A DNA stretch of 24,364 bases from CAYNYM01 sp049366815 (GCA_049366815.1 JBMNCO010000222.1:1-24364); one strand, 5' to 3'; positions 7,655 through 16,159 are shown, counted from the first letter of the stretch. The notes: generated by a model from the sequence alone, not told the origin. Made by a program: numbers and translations.

Positions 7655-8134
7655 CTACGCAAAAATCTTGTTCAGATCCTCTTCAATCTCCTCCTCTTCC
7701 ACTTTTCTTGCAAGGGAGATTTCTTTGACCAAGAGGTTTCTCGCAGTGTCCAGCATCTTTCTTTCGCCGAATGAAAGCTCCTTTTCCACTTTAAGAATGA
7801 GTAAATCCCTGTAGACCTCAGCAACCTCATAGACAGATCCCGTCTTAATCTTGTCCATGTATTCTCGGTATCGTCGGTTCCAGGTCTGATTATCGATGGC
7901 CACGTCCCTCCTTTTGAGGATGGAATAAAGCTTTGGGACCTCCTTTTGGCCTATGATCTCTCTTAACCCCACATTGCTCACATTTTGAGTTGGGATCATG
8001 ATGATCATATCGTTCTCGAGGATTCGCATGACATAAAAATCCTGACTGAAACCGGAGAATTCCTGAGTCTCAATCCGTTCTATAATGCCCACGCCGTGGG
8101 CCGGATAAACCGCTAGGTCACCAATCTTAAACAT
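7655..8134 (-). CDS. carD: CarD/CdnL-family transcription regulator
   Basis: CarD-like proteins bind the RNA polymerase beta subunit and promoter DNA and stabilise open complexes, often at rRNA promoters. The 159-residue protein starts MFKIGDLAVYPAHGVG, the Tudor-like RNA-polymerase-interacting domain (about 1-60), and continues with a helical DNA-binding domain (about 65-150) containing NRRYREYMDKIKTG and ERKMLDTARNLLVKEI. The ATG is preceded by GGAG six bases upstream. It is followed directly by the rluD-like gene. It lacks the long acidic/HMGA-like tail of myxobacterial CarD, so it is of the CdnL type. Confidence 0.93.
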   Translation of the reverse strand: MFKIGDLAVYPAHGVGIIERIETQEFSGFSQDFYVMRILENDMIIMIPTQNVSNVGLREIIGQKEVPKLYSILKRRDVAIDNQTWNRRYREYMDKIKTGSVYEVAEVYRDLLILKVEKELSFGERKMLDTARNLLVKEISLARKVEEEEIEEDLNKIFA

Positions 8135-8186
8135 CTATTACTCCAAAAATGTAGACTCCTCATCTTGTAGGAGGAAGCAATCTCCA

Positions 8187-8214
8187 CCCGGACCCCGTTA
8201 TGAGAGAGTCCGGG
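8187..8214. repeat. inverted repeat between hppA and carD
   Basis: CCCGGAC (8187-8193) and GTCCGGG (8208-8214) are perfect 7-base inverted arms around a 14-base loop, 28 bases after the hppA stop codon on the minus strand. It could end hppA transcription or protect its 3' end, but no T-run follows, so it is a weak terminator at best. Confidence 0.4.
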
Positions 8215-8241
8215 CGGAAAGAGGCCGTAAACCGAGCCGTC

Positions 8242-10296
8242 CTACCTCAAAAACCACCCCAACGCGGGCAAAATGGGTGCAATAACAAGAGAGACTACGG
8301 ACATCAATTTGATCAGGATATTCATGGCGGGACCGGAGGTGTCCTTGAAGGGATCACCAACCGTATCCCCTACCACGGCAGCCTTGTGGCTGTCAGAACC
8401 TTTGCCCCCCATATTGCCTTTTTCTATATATTTTTTGGCATTATCCCATGCGCCCCCGCTATTGGCCATGAAAAGCGCAAGGAACGCCCCCATGACGGTT
8501 GCCCCGAGAAGCATCCCCCCCAGGGTCTCTTTGCCCAGGAGCAAACCCACAGCCACAGGCGTGAGGATCGCCACCAACCCGGGTGCCACCATCTCTTTGA
8601 GGGCTGAGTTCGTCGCAATGGACACACAGGCCTTCGGATCAGGCTTTGCCCCTTCCTCTCCTTCCAGGAGGCCCGGGATTTCCCGGAACTGACGGCGGAT
8701 CTCCTTTACGATGCTGAAGGCGGCCTTGCCCACGGACGTCATGGTCATGGCTGCGCAAACCATCGGGACGATTCCGCCGATGAAAACGCCGATGACCACC
8801 AGCGGATTCTTGATATCAATGATTGCGACACCGGCCGCCTGTGTGAAGGCCACAAAGAGTGCGAGTGCGGTCAGGGCCGCCGAACCGATGGCAAATCCTT
8901 TTCCTATCGCCGCCGTGGTATTGCCGAGGGCATCCAGGCTGTCTGTAATCTCCCTGGTCTCAGGACCCAGCCCGGACATTTCCGAAATCCCACCGGCATT
9001 GTCGGCAATCGGGCCATAGGCATCGACGGTCATGGTTGCGCCGACCGTGGCCAGCATGCCCACGGCGGAAAGTCCGATACCATAAATATCCGCAACCTGA
9101 TAGCCGACGAATGTTGCGACGCATATGCCGAGGATGGGCAGGTAGGTGGACTGCATGCCCACAGCCAGACCGGCGATGATTACTGTGGCAGGTCCGGTTT
9201 GTGACTGCCCCGCGATCCGTATGACGGGAGGGCCGGAGGTGTAATACTCAGCAAGCAGGCCGATGGCGATCCCGCAGAGCAGGCCCGAAAGAACGGCCCA
9301 GAAGGCGCCCATGGGCATGCCGATGGACTTGGTGATGATGATAGTCAAGACAACAAAAATGATTGCCGCCACGAAGGTTGTATACCTCAATGCACCGGCC
9401 GGACTGCCTTTCTGAAAAACCTTGATGGAAAAGACACCGACAAAACTGCTGAGCAGTCCAGCCATGACAAGCAGAACAGGCATGGCCATGTATTTCAATC
9501 TTATGGTATCCGGCGACAAGTCTTTGAGTATGGGAAACTTCTCAAGAAATTCCGGGGTAATCGAAAGGGTCGCACCGATGGCAATCGTGGCGATCACCGA
9601 ACCGACAAAAGACTCGAAGATGTCCGCCCCCATGCCCGCGATATCCCCCACATTGTCGCCGACATTGTCCGCAATGACACCGGGATTTCTGGGATCGTCT
9701 TCCGGAATACCCGCTTCCACTTTGCCCACCAGGTCAGCGCCCACATCGGCTGCTTTTGTATAGATCCCGCCGCCGACACGGGCAAAAAGCGCGATGGAGC
9801 TTGCCCCCATTGCAAATCCATTGATATATTGAGCCGTCTGTGGATTGCCTCCAAAGATCCAGAACCAGAATCCCAGCCCAAGGAGGCCCAGGCTGGCTAC
9901 GGCCAGCCCCATAACCGAGCCGGAGAAGTATGATACGTCCAGGGCCTTGGCCTGGCCGAATTTATTTGCGGCCTCGGCGGTCCTGGAATTCCCCCGCGTT
10001 GCCGCGGTCATGCCCGAGTAACCTGCAATAATGGAACAACACGCGCCGGTCACAAAGGCGATGGCCGTGTACCAGGAAAGGCCGAATCCAAGCACTAAAA
10101 AGACAATGACGATAAAAAAGACCAGGACAGTGTATTCCCGCCTCAAGAATGCCATGGCACCATCATGGATCATGCCTTCCAGGTCCTGCATCGTCTGGGA
10201 GCCGTTGGGCTGTTTTTTTACGTAGCAAAAGATCAACCAGGCAACAAATAGACCGAATAAACCCAAGAATGGGGCAACCACTGTTAAATCCTGCAT
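8242..10296 (-). CDS. hppA: K+-dependent membrane pyrophosphatase (ion pump)
   Basis: This integral membrane protein (684 residues, about 16 hydrophobic segments) couples pyrophosphate hydrolysis to export of H+ and/or Na+. The pyrophosphate/Mg site is clear: GGGIYTKAADVGADLVGKVE at 175-194, then EDDPRNPGVIADNVGDNVGD at 199-218, and a C-terminal DTVGDPFKDTSGP. In the GNTTAAIGKG segment, Ala462 and Gly465 stand where K+-independent enzymes have Lys and Thr, so this is the K+-dependent class. That class includes Na+ and H+ pumps, and I cannot choose between them from sequence alone. Its AAGGAGG ribosome-binding site lies inside the last codons of pth, four bases away, implying coupled translation. 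Energy saving from pyrophosphate fits an anaerobe. Confidence 0.95.
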   Translation of the reverse strand: MQDLTVVAPFLGLFGLFVAWLIFCYVKKQPNGSQTMQDLEGMIHDGAMAFLRREYTVLVFFIVIVFLVLGFGLSWYTAIAFVTGACCSIIAGYSGMTAATRGNSRTAEAANKFGQAKALDVSYFSGSVMGLAVASLGLLGLGFWFWIFGGNPQTAQYINGFAMGASSIALFARVGGGIYTKAADVGADLVGKVEAGIPEDDPRNPGVIADNVGDNVGDIAGMGADIFESFVGSVIATIAIGATLSITPEFLEKFPILKDLSPDTIRLKYMAMPVLLVMAGLLSSFVGVFSIKVFQKGSPAGALRYTTFVAAIIFVVLTIIITKSIGMPMGAFWAVLSGLLCGIAIGLLAEYYTSGPPVIRIAGQSQTGPATVIIAGLAVGMQSTYLPILGICVATFVGYQVADIYGIGLSAVGMLATVGATMTVDAYGPIADNAGGISEMSGLGPETREITDSLDALGNTTAAIGKGFAIGSAALTALALFVAFTQAAGVAIIDIKNPLVVIGVFIGGIVPMVCAAMTMTSVGKAAFSIVKEIRRQFREIPGLLEGEEGAKPDPKACVSIATNSALKEMVAPGLVAILTPVAVGLLLGKETLGGMLLGATVMGAFLALFMANSGGAWDNAKKYIEKGNMGGKGSDSHKAAVVGDTVGDPFKDTSGPAMNILIKLMSVVSLVIAPILPALGWFLR

Positions 10297-10300
10297 CAGA

Positions 10301-10894
10301 CTAATCCCTCCTTAACTTGTTGTCCGCTAAATTCTGGCAATTCGTATGATTCATTGCCGCCTCAACCCCGTCGGTGACAAACAATTCGCATGCCGTGACA
10401 GCCGTCTGGATTACGTGCTCGATGATCTCTTTCTCTTCCTTGTGAAATGCATTTAACACATATTCTTCAACCGCCTCCCCATGAACGGGCCGACCGATTC
10501 CTATTTTGATGCGAGGGAAGTCCTTTGTCCCCAAGTGATGGATAATGGATAGGACACCCCTGTGGCCTCCGGCGCCTCCGCCGCCCACAACCCTGATCCT
10601 CCCAACGGGTAGGTCCAAGTCATCATGGATAATCAGGATGCTTTTAGGATTCAGGTCGTAATAATCTGCACAGGCTCTAATAGACATTCCGCTCCGGTTC
10701 ATGAAAGTCAATGGGCGAATGAGAATAATCTGGGTTTCTTTGAAATAGGAACGCGTAACTCTCGACTGAAAATGTCGAGCACTCAATTGGACCCCCAGGG
10801 ACTCGGCCCATCGGTCAATGACCATGAATCCTACATTGTGCCGAGTACGGCTGTACTGTTGCCCCGGATTGCCAAGGCCTCCAATCAGAAACAC
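10301..10894 (-). CDS. pth: peptidyl-tRNA hydrolase
   Basis: Pth releases peptides from peptidyl-tRNA that drops off the ribosome. The 197 residues show GLGNPG at 6-11 (Asn9), RHNVGF with catalytic His19, FMNRSG with Asn66, and HDDLDLPVG with Asp91. The conserved GHNG segment of E. coli Pth reads GHRG here (Arg112 in place of Asn114), probably a lineage variant. The start is a GTG fixed by the family N-terminus; the nearest strong ribosome-binding sequence, AAGGAGG, lies unusually far upstream (about 17 bases). It is flanked by rplY and hppA, as is common for the prs-rplY-pth cluster. Confidence 0.95.
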   Translation of the reverse strand: MFLIGGLGNPGQQYSRTRHNVGFMVIDRWAESLGVQLSARHFQSRVTRSYFKETQIILIRPLTFMNRSGMSIRACADYYDLNPKSILIIHDDLDLPVGRIRVVGGGGAGGHRGVLSIIHHLGTKDFPRIKIGIGRPVHGEAVEEYVLNAFHKEEKEIIEHVIQTAVTACELFVTDGVEAAMNHTNCQNLADNKLRRD

Positions 10895-10930
10895 TTTTCC
10901 GTAATAAACGTCACCTCCTTTCTATCCGGA

Positions 10931-11578
10931 TCACTCTTCGTCAGGTTGGGTCTCAGACTCTTGTCCTTGTTCTTCGGTCACTTCTCCCTCTTCTTCCGCT
11001 TTTTCATCCGACACAGCCGGCGCAGCGACGACAGCGATGGTCAGTTGATCATCCATGGAGGCGGTCACACCTTCCGGTAGCTGGATATCCCCGAGACGAA
11101 GCGCATCTCCCACATGGAGCCCGGAGACATCGACGTCAATCTGCTCTACCAATTTGCCGGGCATTGCGGATATGGAAATCTCCCTCTGGATGAGCTGGAG
11201 CACTCCCCCGTCACTCACCCCAACGGGCGTATTGACCAGATTGATAGGGATGTCAACCTGAATCGCCTTATCCATGGAGATCTCGTAAAAATCCACATGA
11301 TAAGTGGTATCCTTGACCGGATTTGTCTGCAATTCCTTCACCATGACATTTCGGGTCTCTGTGCCGCTCTCCGAGGATATTTCCAGCCCGATAATGACAT
11401 TTTCAATGTTGGATTGCTTAATCAGGCCCTGCAAATCCGAACAGCCCACGGCCAACAACACCGGCTCTCTTGCCGGACCGTAAAAAACGGCCGGGACCTG
11501 TTGCTCTTTTCTCAGCTTCCTGACCGCGCTCTTCCCTTTACGATCTCTTACGCGGGCAGGCAATCTAAATTGATCCAT
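10931..11578 (-). CDS. rplY: 50S ribosomal protein L25 (general stress protein Ctc type)
   Basis: bL25 binds 5S rRNA. The Ctc form has an added C-terminal beta domain, as here (215 residues). The N-terminal RNA-binding domain (about 1-95) contains GKSAVRKLRKEQQVPAVFYG and the TNPVKDTTYHVDFY signature. The C-terminal domain ends near 190 and is followed by a very acidic, Glu/Gln-rich tail. I place the start at the ATG at 11578, with AGGAGG six bases upstream; a longer frame from 11608 would add ten unlikely residues. It follows prs across a strong hairpin terminator, so its expression may rely on read-through or its own promoter. Confidence 0.93.
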   Translation of the reverse strand: MDQFRLPARVRDRKGKSAVRKLRKEQQVPAVFYGPAREPVLLAVGCSDLQGLIKQSNIENVIIGLEISSESGTETRNVMVKELQTNPVKDTTYHVDFYEISMDKAIQVDIPINLVNTPVGVSDGGVLQLIQREISISAMPGKLVEQIDVDVSGLHVGDALRLGDIQLPEGVTASMDDQLTIAVVAAPAVSDEKAEEEGEVTEEQGQESETQPDEE

Positions 11579-11692
11579 CCATGACCTCCTCATACACCCT
11601 TGTATCATTCACCTGACTTCGGGCCTCCCTCTGAGCTTGAATTGCCCGCCTTGAGGCACGAAGGGCGATCTCTTTCCAAGTCCCATAATCAA

Positions 11693-11730
11693 AACAGGAA
11701 ACACTCCCAACCATGAGGGCGCTTCCTGTT
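11693..11730 (-). terminator. intrinsic terminator overlapping the prs stop codon
   Basis: As minus-strand RNA, the arms at 11715-11730 and 11693-11708 form a stem of up to 16 pairs. Eight are perfect outer pairs (AACAGGAA with TTCCTGTT), the inner part includes G-U pairs and one mismatch, the loop is short, and four U residues follow. The outer arm begins in the prs stop codon. The short U-run suggests partial termination before rplY. Confidence 0.7.
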
Positions 11731-12658
11731 ACACAAACAACGTACTCACCGAATCACCTTTGAAAATCCGCTTGATCGTCTCTCCCAGTAAGGCGGCAAC
11801 GGATAAGGCCTTTATTTTCGGGCAATTGCGAGCCTCTTCTCCCAACGGGATCGTGTTGGCAACAATCAATTGTTCTATCGGTGACTCCCTGATTCTCTCT
11901 ATGGCCGGACCCGATAGCACCGGATGTGTGCAGCAGGCATAGATCCTTGATGACCCCCTTTTGGTTAAGGCCTCGGCCCCTTGGACCAGCGTGCCGGCGG
12001 TATCCACCATATCATCAAGGATTATGGCCGTCTTGCCGTCAACGTCGCCTATGATATTCATGGCCTCGGCGACATTGGGGGCATCCCGCCTCTTGTCTAT
12101 GATCGCCAGGGATGCTTCCATGCGTTTCGCAAAGGCCCTTGCACGCTCAACGCCTCCTGCGTCCGGAGAAACGATGACAAGATTGTTATCAAAGTTCTTC
12201 TTCATATATTTCAGGAGAACAGGGGCGGCATAAATATTATCGACGGGGATATTGAAGTAACCCTGGATCTGCCCGGCATGGAGATCCATAGAGACAACCC
12301 TATTTGCACCCGCCACCGTGATGAGATCGGCCACCAGTTTCGCGCTGATGGGCACTCGCGGTTTTACTTTTCTATCCTGCCTCGCATACCCGTAATAGGG
12401 AATAACCGCTGTAATTCCCCTTGCTGACGCCCGCTTCAAGGCGTCCATGATAATCAGGAGTTGCATGAGATTTTCATTGACGGGAGTCGAAGTGGATTGA
12501 AGAATAAAGACTTCCTTCCCTCGGACATTCTCGTGGATCTCGACCTGGGTTTCGCCGTCGCTAAAGGTCTTAGCCGTTATTTTACCTGGTTCGATGCCGA
12601 GATATTCACACACTTCCTGTGTGAGTGTAGGGTTTGATGTGCCGCCGATAAGTTTCAT
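11729..12658 (-). CDS. prs: ribose-phosphate pyrophosphokinase
   Basis: Prs makes PRPP from ribose-5-phosphate and ATP for nucleotide, histidine and tryptophan synthesis. I start it at the ATG at 12658 (309 residues, beginning MKLIGGTSNP); the upstream extension of the frame runs into the tRNA-Gln gene and is not coding. Visible motifs are FSDGETQVEIHENVRG near 32-47, the ATP-binding YYGYARQDRK near 95-104, VSMDLHAGQIQGYF, and the PRPP loop DDMVDTAGT near 218-226. Its position just after ispE and tRNA-Gln and before rplY-pth is typical of deltaproteobacteria. Confidence 0.96.
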   Translation of the reverse strand: MKLIGGTSNPTLTQEVCEYLGIEPGKITAKTFSDGETQVEIHENVRGKEVFILQSTSTPVNENLMQLLIIMDALKRASARGITAVIPYYGYARQDRKVKPRVPISAKLVADLITVAGANRVVSMDLHAGQIQGYFNIPVDNIYAAPVLLKYMKKNFDNNLVIVSPDAGGVERARAFAKRMEASLAIIDKRRDAPNVAEAMNIIGDVDGKTAIILDDMVDTAGTLVQGAEALTKRGSSRIYACCTHPVLSGPAIERIRESPIEQLIVANTIPLGEEARNCPKIKALSVAALLGETIKRIFKGDSVSTLFV

Positions 12659-12672
12659 GTCCTCACTACCTT

Positions 12673-12747
12673 TGGCTGGGGTGGGAGGATTCGAACCTCC
12701 GAATGCGGGCTCCAAAGGCCCGTGTCTTACCGCTTGACGACACCCCA
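12673..12747 (-). tRNA. tRNA-Gln (anticodon UUG)
   Basis: The minus strand folds as a complete tRNA. The 7-bp acceptor stem is TGGGGTG/CACCCCA, the anticodon stem CGGGC/GCCCG carries the loop CTTTGGA (anticodon TTG), the T-loop is GTTCGAATCC, the discriminator base is G, and an encoded CCA lies at 12673-12675. It sits between ispE and prs with 10 and 14 bases on either side, so it is processed from the same transcript. Confidence 0.96.
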
Positions 12748-12757
12748 GTATTTTTCG

Positions 12758-13675
12758 TTAGTCAGCGCTTCTGTATCTGATTTCTTCAAGAAGGGGTGGT
12801 CTCTTCCAGTCGGTGGCCATGAAAACGTGTCCCAAGTCCTTGGAATGGAGATGATCTTTGGCAGACCGTGCCTCTTCGCGCGATGAAAATAGACCGAATA
12901 CAGTCGGCCCGCTGCCTGTCATCATCACCCCCTCGGCCCCGGCATCCCTGAGTGCCTCTTTCAAAATATTGATGACCGGATACCTGCCGGCCGTCACTTT
13001 TTCCAAATCATTTTCAAGGAGATGGGAAACGGCAGGAGAATCTTTTTTCAAGAAATCAATAATATGCTCATATTCATGCCCTGTCAACTCCAATTTGAGA
13101 TGCCCGTACACCCAGGCGGTGGATATCTCCAGCCGGGGCGTGATCACGACGTACCAGGATTCAGGCCAGTGCGGCAGGGGTTCCAGGATGTCCCCAATCC
13201 CGGTGGCTATGGAAGGCCTGCAGTACAGAAAAAACGGCACATCTGCACCCAATCGCGCTGCCATCTCGTGGACTTCTTCCTGTGACAGGGGATTTCCAAA
13301 CAATTCATTCAGAGAGTAGAGAACAGCCGCCGCATCGCTGCTGCCCCCCCCCATACCCGCCGCCACCGGAATCCGCTTGGTCAGTTTTATGAAAACCCCA
13401 CAGTCGAGCCCTGTTTCGGAAAGGAAGGCCTGTGCCGCTCGACTGACCAGATTGCTCTCGTCCGTTGGAACACAGAAACCCTCAGCGGTCATTTCAATGC
13501 CTCTTTCCCGGGCAATCCCTATCTCCATTCGGTCAGAGAGATCAATGGGCACCATGATAGACACCAGATCATGGTATCCATCAGGCCGTCGCCCCGTCAC
13601 CTTCAGACGGATGTTCAGCTTTGCCGGGGTTTCAATGTGATGTGTCGGTTTCACGGGATTTCGTTGACCGTCCAT
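12758..13675 (-). CDS. ispE: 4-diphosphocytidyl-2-C-methyl-D-erythritol kinase
   Basis: IspE is the GHMP-family kinase of the MEP isoprenoid pathway and phosphorylates CDP-methylerythritol. The 305 residues contain the N-terminal TPAKLNIRLKVTGRRPDGYH near 17-36, the ATP-binding glycine loop VAAGMGGGSSDAAAV near 98-112, and the C-terminal MMTGSGPTVFG near 247-257. The ATG at 13675 lacks a strong ribosome-binding site; a GTG seven codons in is a possible alternative. It is followed by tRNA-Gln and prs. Confidence 0.95.
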   Translation of the reverse strand: MDGQRNPVKPTHHIETPAKLNIRLKVTGRRPDGYHDLVSIMVPIDLSDRMEIGIARERGIEMTAEGFCVPTDESNLVSRAAQAFLSETGLDCGVFIKLTKRIPVAAGMGGGSSDAAAVLYSLNELFGNPLSQEEVHEMAARLGADVPFFLYCRPSIATGIGDILEPLPHWPESWYVVITPRLEISTAWVYGHLKLELTGHEYEHIIDFLKKDSPAVSHLLENDLEKVTAGRYPVINILKEALRDAGAEGVMMTGSGPTVFGLFSSREEARSAKDHLHSKDLGHVFMATDWKRPPLLEEIRYRSAD

Positions 13676-13720
13676 GGCAACTCACGAGACGCACAATATT
13701 CGGGCCAAGGATATCTCATC

Positions 13721-14113
13721 CTACTTCTTGGTCTTGACAAACCGCCACCTCAAATCCGCCAGGACACTGTCGATGAATTTCCCCTCCTCCTCCGTAAGAT
13801 TCCCTTTTGTCTTCTGTTGCAGGAGGGCAATGGTGTCTATGGAGTGTTTGGCCAGTTCGAGATCAACCTGTTTTTTTCCGGAATAAGGATCGGCGATTTC
13901 CCCCATGTGCAGCAAGGCCGATGAACTGAGGCTGAATATCAGCGAATTGAAATTGACCTCCGGAAGGGGGGCCCTTCTTGCTTCCCGATCCGCCTGTTCG
14001 GCCTTGGTTTCTGTTTTCTTTGGTTCTTCTTCGGGCCTCTCCTCCTTGAGATCACCCTTTTCATCCAGTGCCCTTCTGTCTTTGAATACGAATCCCTTTT
14101 CCTCTTCACCCAT
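13721..14113 (-). CDS. DUF1844-family protein
   Basis: This is a 130-residue protein of unknown function. The N-terminal third (about 1-55) is highly charged, rich in Glu and Lys, and probably disordered. The C-terminal part has the DUF1844 features NFNSLIFSLSSSALLHMGE and then LELAKHSIDTIALLQQKTKGNL, predicted helical. I start at the ATG at 14113 because GGAGGGAGG precedes it at good distance; nine extra residues from 14140 are less likely. It lies 45 bases before ispE, and DUF1844 next to this cluster is common in Desulfobacterota. Confidence 0.87.
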   Translation of the reverse strand: MGEEEKGFVFKDRRALDEKGDLKEERPEEEPKKTETKAEQADREARRAPLPEVNFNSLIFSLSSSALLHMGEIADPYSGKKQVDLELAKHSIDTIALLQQKTKGNLTEEEGKFIDSVLADLRWRFVKTKK

Positions 14114-14222
14114 GCTTAACTCCTCCCTCCAAATCACCATGCACTGTTAAAGGAGCCCGTTGGACGGTGCCCCGGTGTCCGCATTCGATCAATCTCACAC
14201 GTCTTTGTGCAGTCTTCTGTAA

Positions 14223-15803
14223 TCAGAGCTCAATCCTCTTCACCGTTAGGACCTGATCCTGATTGCGAAGCTCTTCAAGGATCTCATCCTTTACAACGGT
14301 GTCGGTGGCCAGGAGGATGACATTTCTTTCATAGTCTCTTTCCTGCCCAACGTGCATTCGTCCGATGTTCACGCCGTGTTCCCCCAGCTTGGAAGAAATC
14401 CGGCCGATGACCCCCGGGGCATCCATGCTATGGATGAACAAGAGGTGACCCTCGGGTTTGGCCTCCAGATAAAAGGAATTGATGCGCAGAATCCTTGGCA
14501 TATTCTTGCCGAAGATGGTGCCTGAGACGATGTTCTCATCCTCCACGGATTTCACCCTGGCCATGATGAGACTCGCAAAATCTTCGGAGGTCGTTGTCTT
14601 TGATTCAACGACCTTGATCCCCCTCTCAGTGGCGATATAGGGGGCGTTCACAAAGTTGACGTCCTCACCCAAAACGGGCGTCAGAATCCCCTTAAGAAAG
14701 GCGGTGGTCAACGGCGTCACGTCGTATTGCGCCACCTTGCCGAGATAATTGACCTGGACCTCCAAGATCCCGCTGTCTGCAAGCTGGCTCTGAAGCGAGC
14801 CCATTTTTTCAGCCAACAGTGCGTAAGGCCTCAGGGTACTCATGAGTTCGGCACCGATGCCGGGCACATTGACTGCGTTTCTTACCGTGCCGTGGAGGAG
14901 ATAGGCCGCAACCTGCTCGGCCACCTCCTTGGCCACGTTGTCCTGAGCCTCCTTTGTCGATGCCCCAAGATGAGGCGTACAGATCAGGTTGGGCAGATTC
15001 AGGAGCCGGCTCTCTCCAGGGGGCTCTCTGCTGAAGACGTCCATGGCCGCGCCCCCCAGCCGGCCTGATTCGAGGGCATCGTAGAGGTCCTCTTCATTCA
15101 CGATACCCCCCCGGGCACAGTTGATCAGCATGGCGCCTTTTTTCATCTTTGCAAAGGCCTGCCGGTCGAACAGGTTCATGGTTTCATCCGTCCTGGGGGT
15201 GTGGATGGTGATGAAATCCGATCTTGCGAGTAACTCTTCAAATGAAACCGGTTCGAAACCCAGCGTTTCAATCGTCTCAGGCCTGATGTAGGGATCATGC
15301 ACGAGGACCTTCATCTTCAGACCCTTTGCCCTGTCGGCGACGACGCGCCCGATATGTCCGATCCCGACAACACCCACGACCTTGTTGAAGACCTCCGTCC
15401 CCTTGAGTGCCTTCTTTTCCCATTTGCCCGCCTTGAGTGATGCCGTCGCCTGGGGAATGTTGCGGGCCAAAGACAAGAGCATGGCAATGGCGTGCTCCGC
15501 CGTCGTAATGGTATTTCCCTCGGGGGTATTCATCACCACAATGCCCCTTTTGCTGGCGGCCAGAATATCCACATTGTCCAGACCGATGCCGGCCCGACCG
15601 ATCACCTTGAGGTTTTTTGCGGCCTCAATGACATCTGCAGGCACCTTTGTGGCACTGCGAATCACCAGTCCATGGTATTGGTGGATGATTCCCTTCAGCT
15701 CTTCAGGGGTCAGACCGGTATGAACGTCCACATCTATTCCCGGGGTTTCTTCAAAGATTTTTACGCCCACCTCTGACAGATTGTCACTGACCAGGACCTT
15801 CAT
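14223..15803 (-). CDS. serA: D-3-phosphoglycerate dehydrogenase
   Basis: SerA oxidises 3-phosphoglycerate with NAD+, the first step of serine synthesis. The ATG at 15803, with GGAGGT five bases upstream, gives 526 residues, the long form. The NAD-binding GIGHIG is at 147-152, and the catalytic residues are Arg231 (NCARGGIV), Glu260 (DVFSREPP) and His278 (CTPHLGAST). After about residue 315 comes the intervening domain, and the ACT regulatory domain fills the last 75 residues (LLFIHSMDAPGVIGRISSKL), suggesting serine feedback. The leader carries an attenuator-like repeat set. It may be the first gene of the run through DUF1844 and ispE. Confidence 0.96.
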   Translation of the reverse strand: MKVLVSDNLSEVGVKIFEETPGIDVDVHTGLTPEELKGIIHQYHGLVIRSATKVPADVIEAAKNLKVIGRAGIGLDNVDILAASKRGIVVMNTPEGNTITTAEHAIAMLLSLARNIPQATASLKAGKWEKKALKGTEVFNKVVGVVGIGHIGRVVADRAKGLKMKVLVHDPYIRPETIETLGFEPVSFEELLARSDFITIHTPRTDETMNLFDRQAFAKMKKGAMLINCARGGIVNEEDLYDALESGRLGGAAMDVFSREPPGESRLLNLPNLICTPHLGASTKEAQDNVAKEVAEQVAAYLLHGTVRNAVNVPGIGAELMSTLRPYALLAEKMGSLQSQLADSGILEVQVNYLGKVAQYDVTPLTTAFLKGILTPVLGEDVNFVNAPYIATERGIKVVESKTTTSEDFASLIMARVKSVEDENIVSGTIFGKNMPRILRINSFYLEAKPEGHLLFIHSMDAPGVIGRISSKLGEHGVNIGRMHVGQERDYERNVILLATDTVVKDEILEELRNQDQVLTVKRIEL

Positions 15804-15877
15804 AAGGTACCTCCATTTGCGAAAATGCAGTTCAGGCTCTCTCGTGGCCGGCAAATCAAAAGTCCTTCCCGTTACAT

Positions 15878-15949
15878 AAAAAATCCGCTATAACCAGAGT
15901 CTGCCGAGTAATTGTCTTTCGTACAGTGGGCGGACTTGAGGGTATCCGC
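15878..15949 (-). promoter_or_regulatory. attenuator-like competing stems in the serA leader
   Basis: In the minus-strand transcript a GCGGAU (15949-15944) is followed by AAGUCCGC (15937-15930) and then a second GCGGAU running into six U residues (15888-15878). The middle arm can pair with the first copy (six pairs) or with the second (eight pairs including one G-U). The second pairing would place a stem directly before a U-run, as in an intrinsic terminator. This is the layout of an attenuator, but the terminator loop is long (41 bases), so the function is inferred. Confidence 0.4.
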
Positions 15950-15972
15950 TGCTGTTGTGCCCGAGGCTATTA

Positions 15973-16000
15973 ATCCTAGCAGAACATGGTGATTTGTCAA
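15973..16000 (-). promoter_or_regulatory. putative sigma70 promoter of serA
   Basis: On the minus strand a perfect -35 TTGACA (15995-16000) is followed, after 16 bases, by TAGGAT (15973-15978), four of six consensus bases. The predicted start near 15966 gives a serA leader of about 160 bases. Confidence 0.55.
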
Positions 16001-16159
16001 GATATGCCCGAAAAAACCTGCGCATGGATTCATCGTGAGGCACCCGATTATCGAGGCATTCGTGCATCAGGACAGGTACCCCCGGCCGGGCCCTGAGGCA
16101 CCGGACTCACAAGGCCGATTCAGCTGTAAAATATTTCAAGGCGAAAAGGAGACCTGATT

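Larger units (their letters stand above)
15804..16159. other. divergent control region between serA and the macrodomain gene
   Basis: No gene is seen in these 356 bases. The left half is the serA leader with competing repeats, and the promoter is at 15973-16000. The right half, in front of the macrodomain gene, contains a CCCGGCCGGG palindrome near 16081-16091 and an AT-rich TGTAAAATATT near 16124-16134 that could serve as a -10 region, but no good -35 is visible. Confidence 0.6.

Noticed and set aside
12659..12715. N-terminal extension of prs
   Set aside because: It would translate the tRNA-Gln 3' end; the family start at 12658 is clear.
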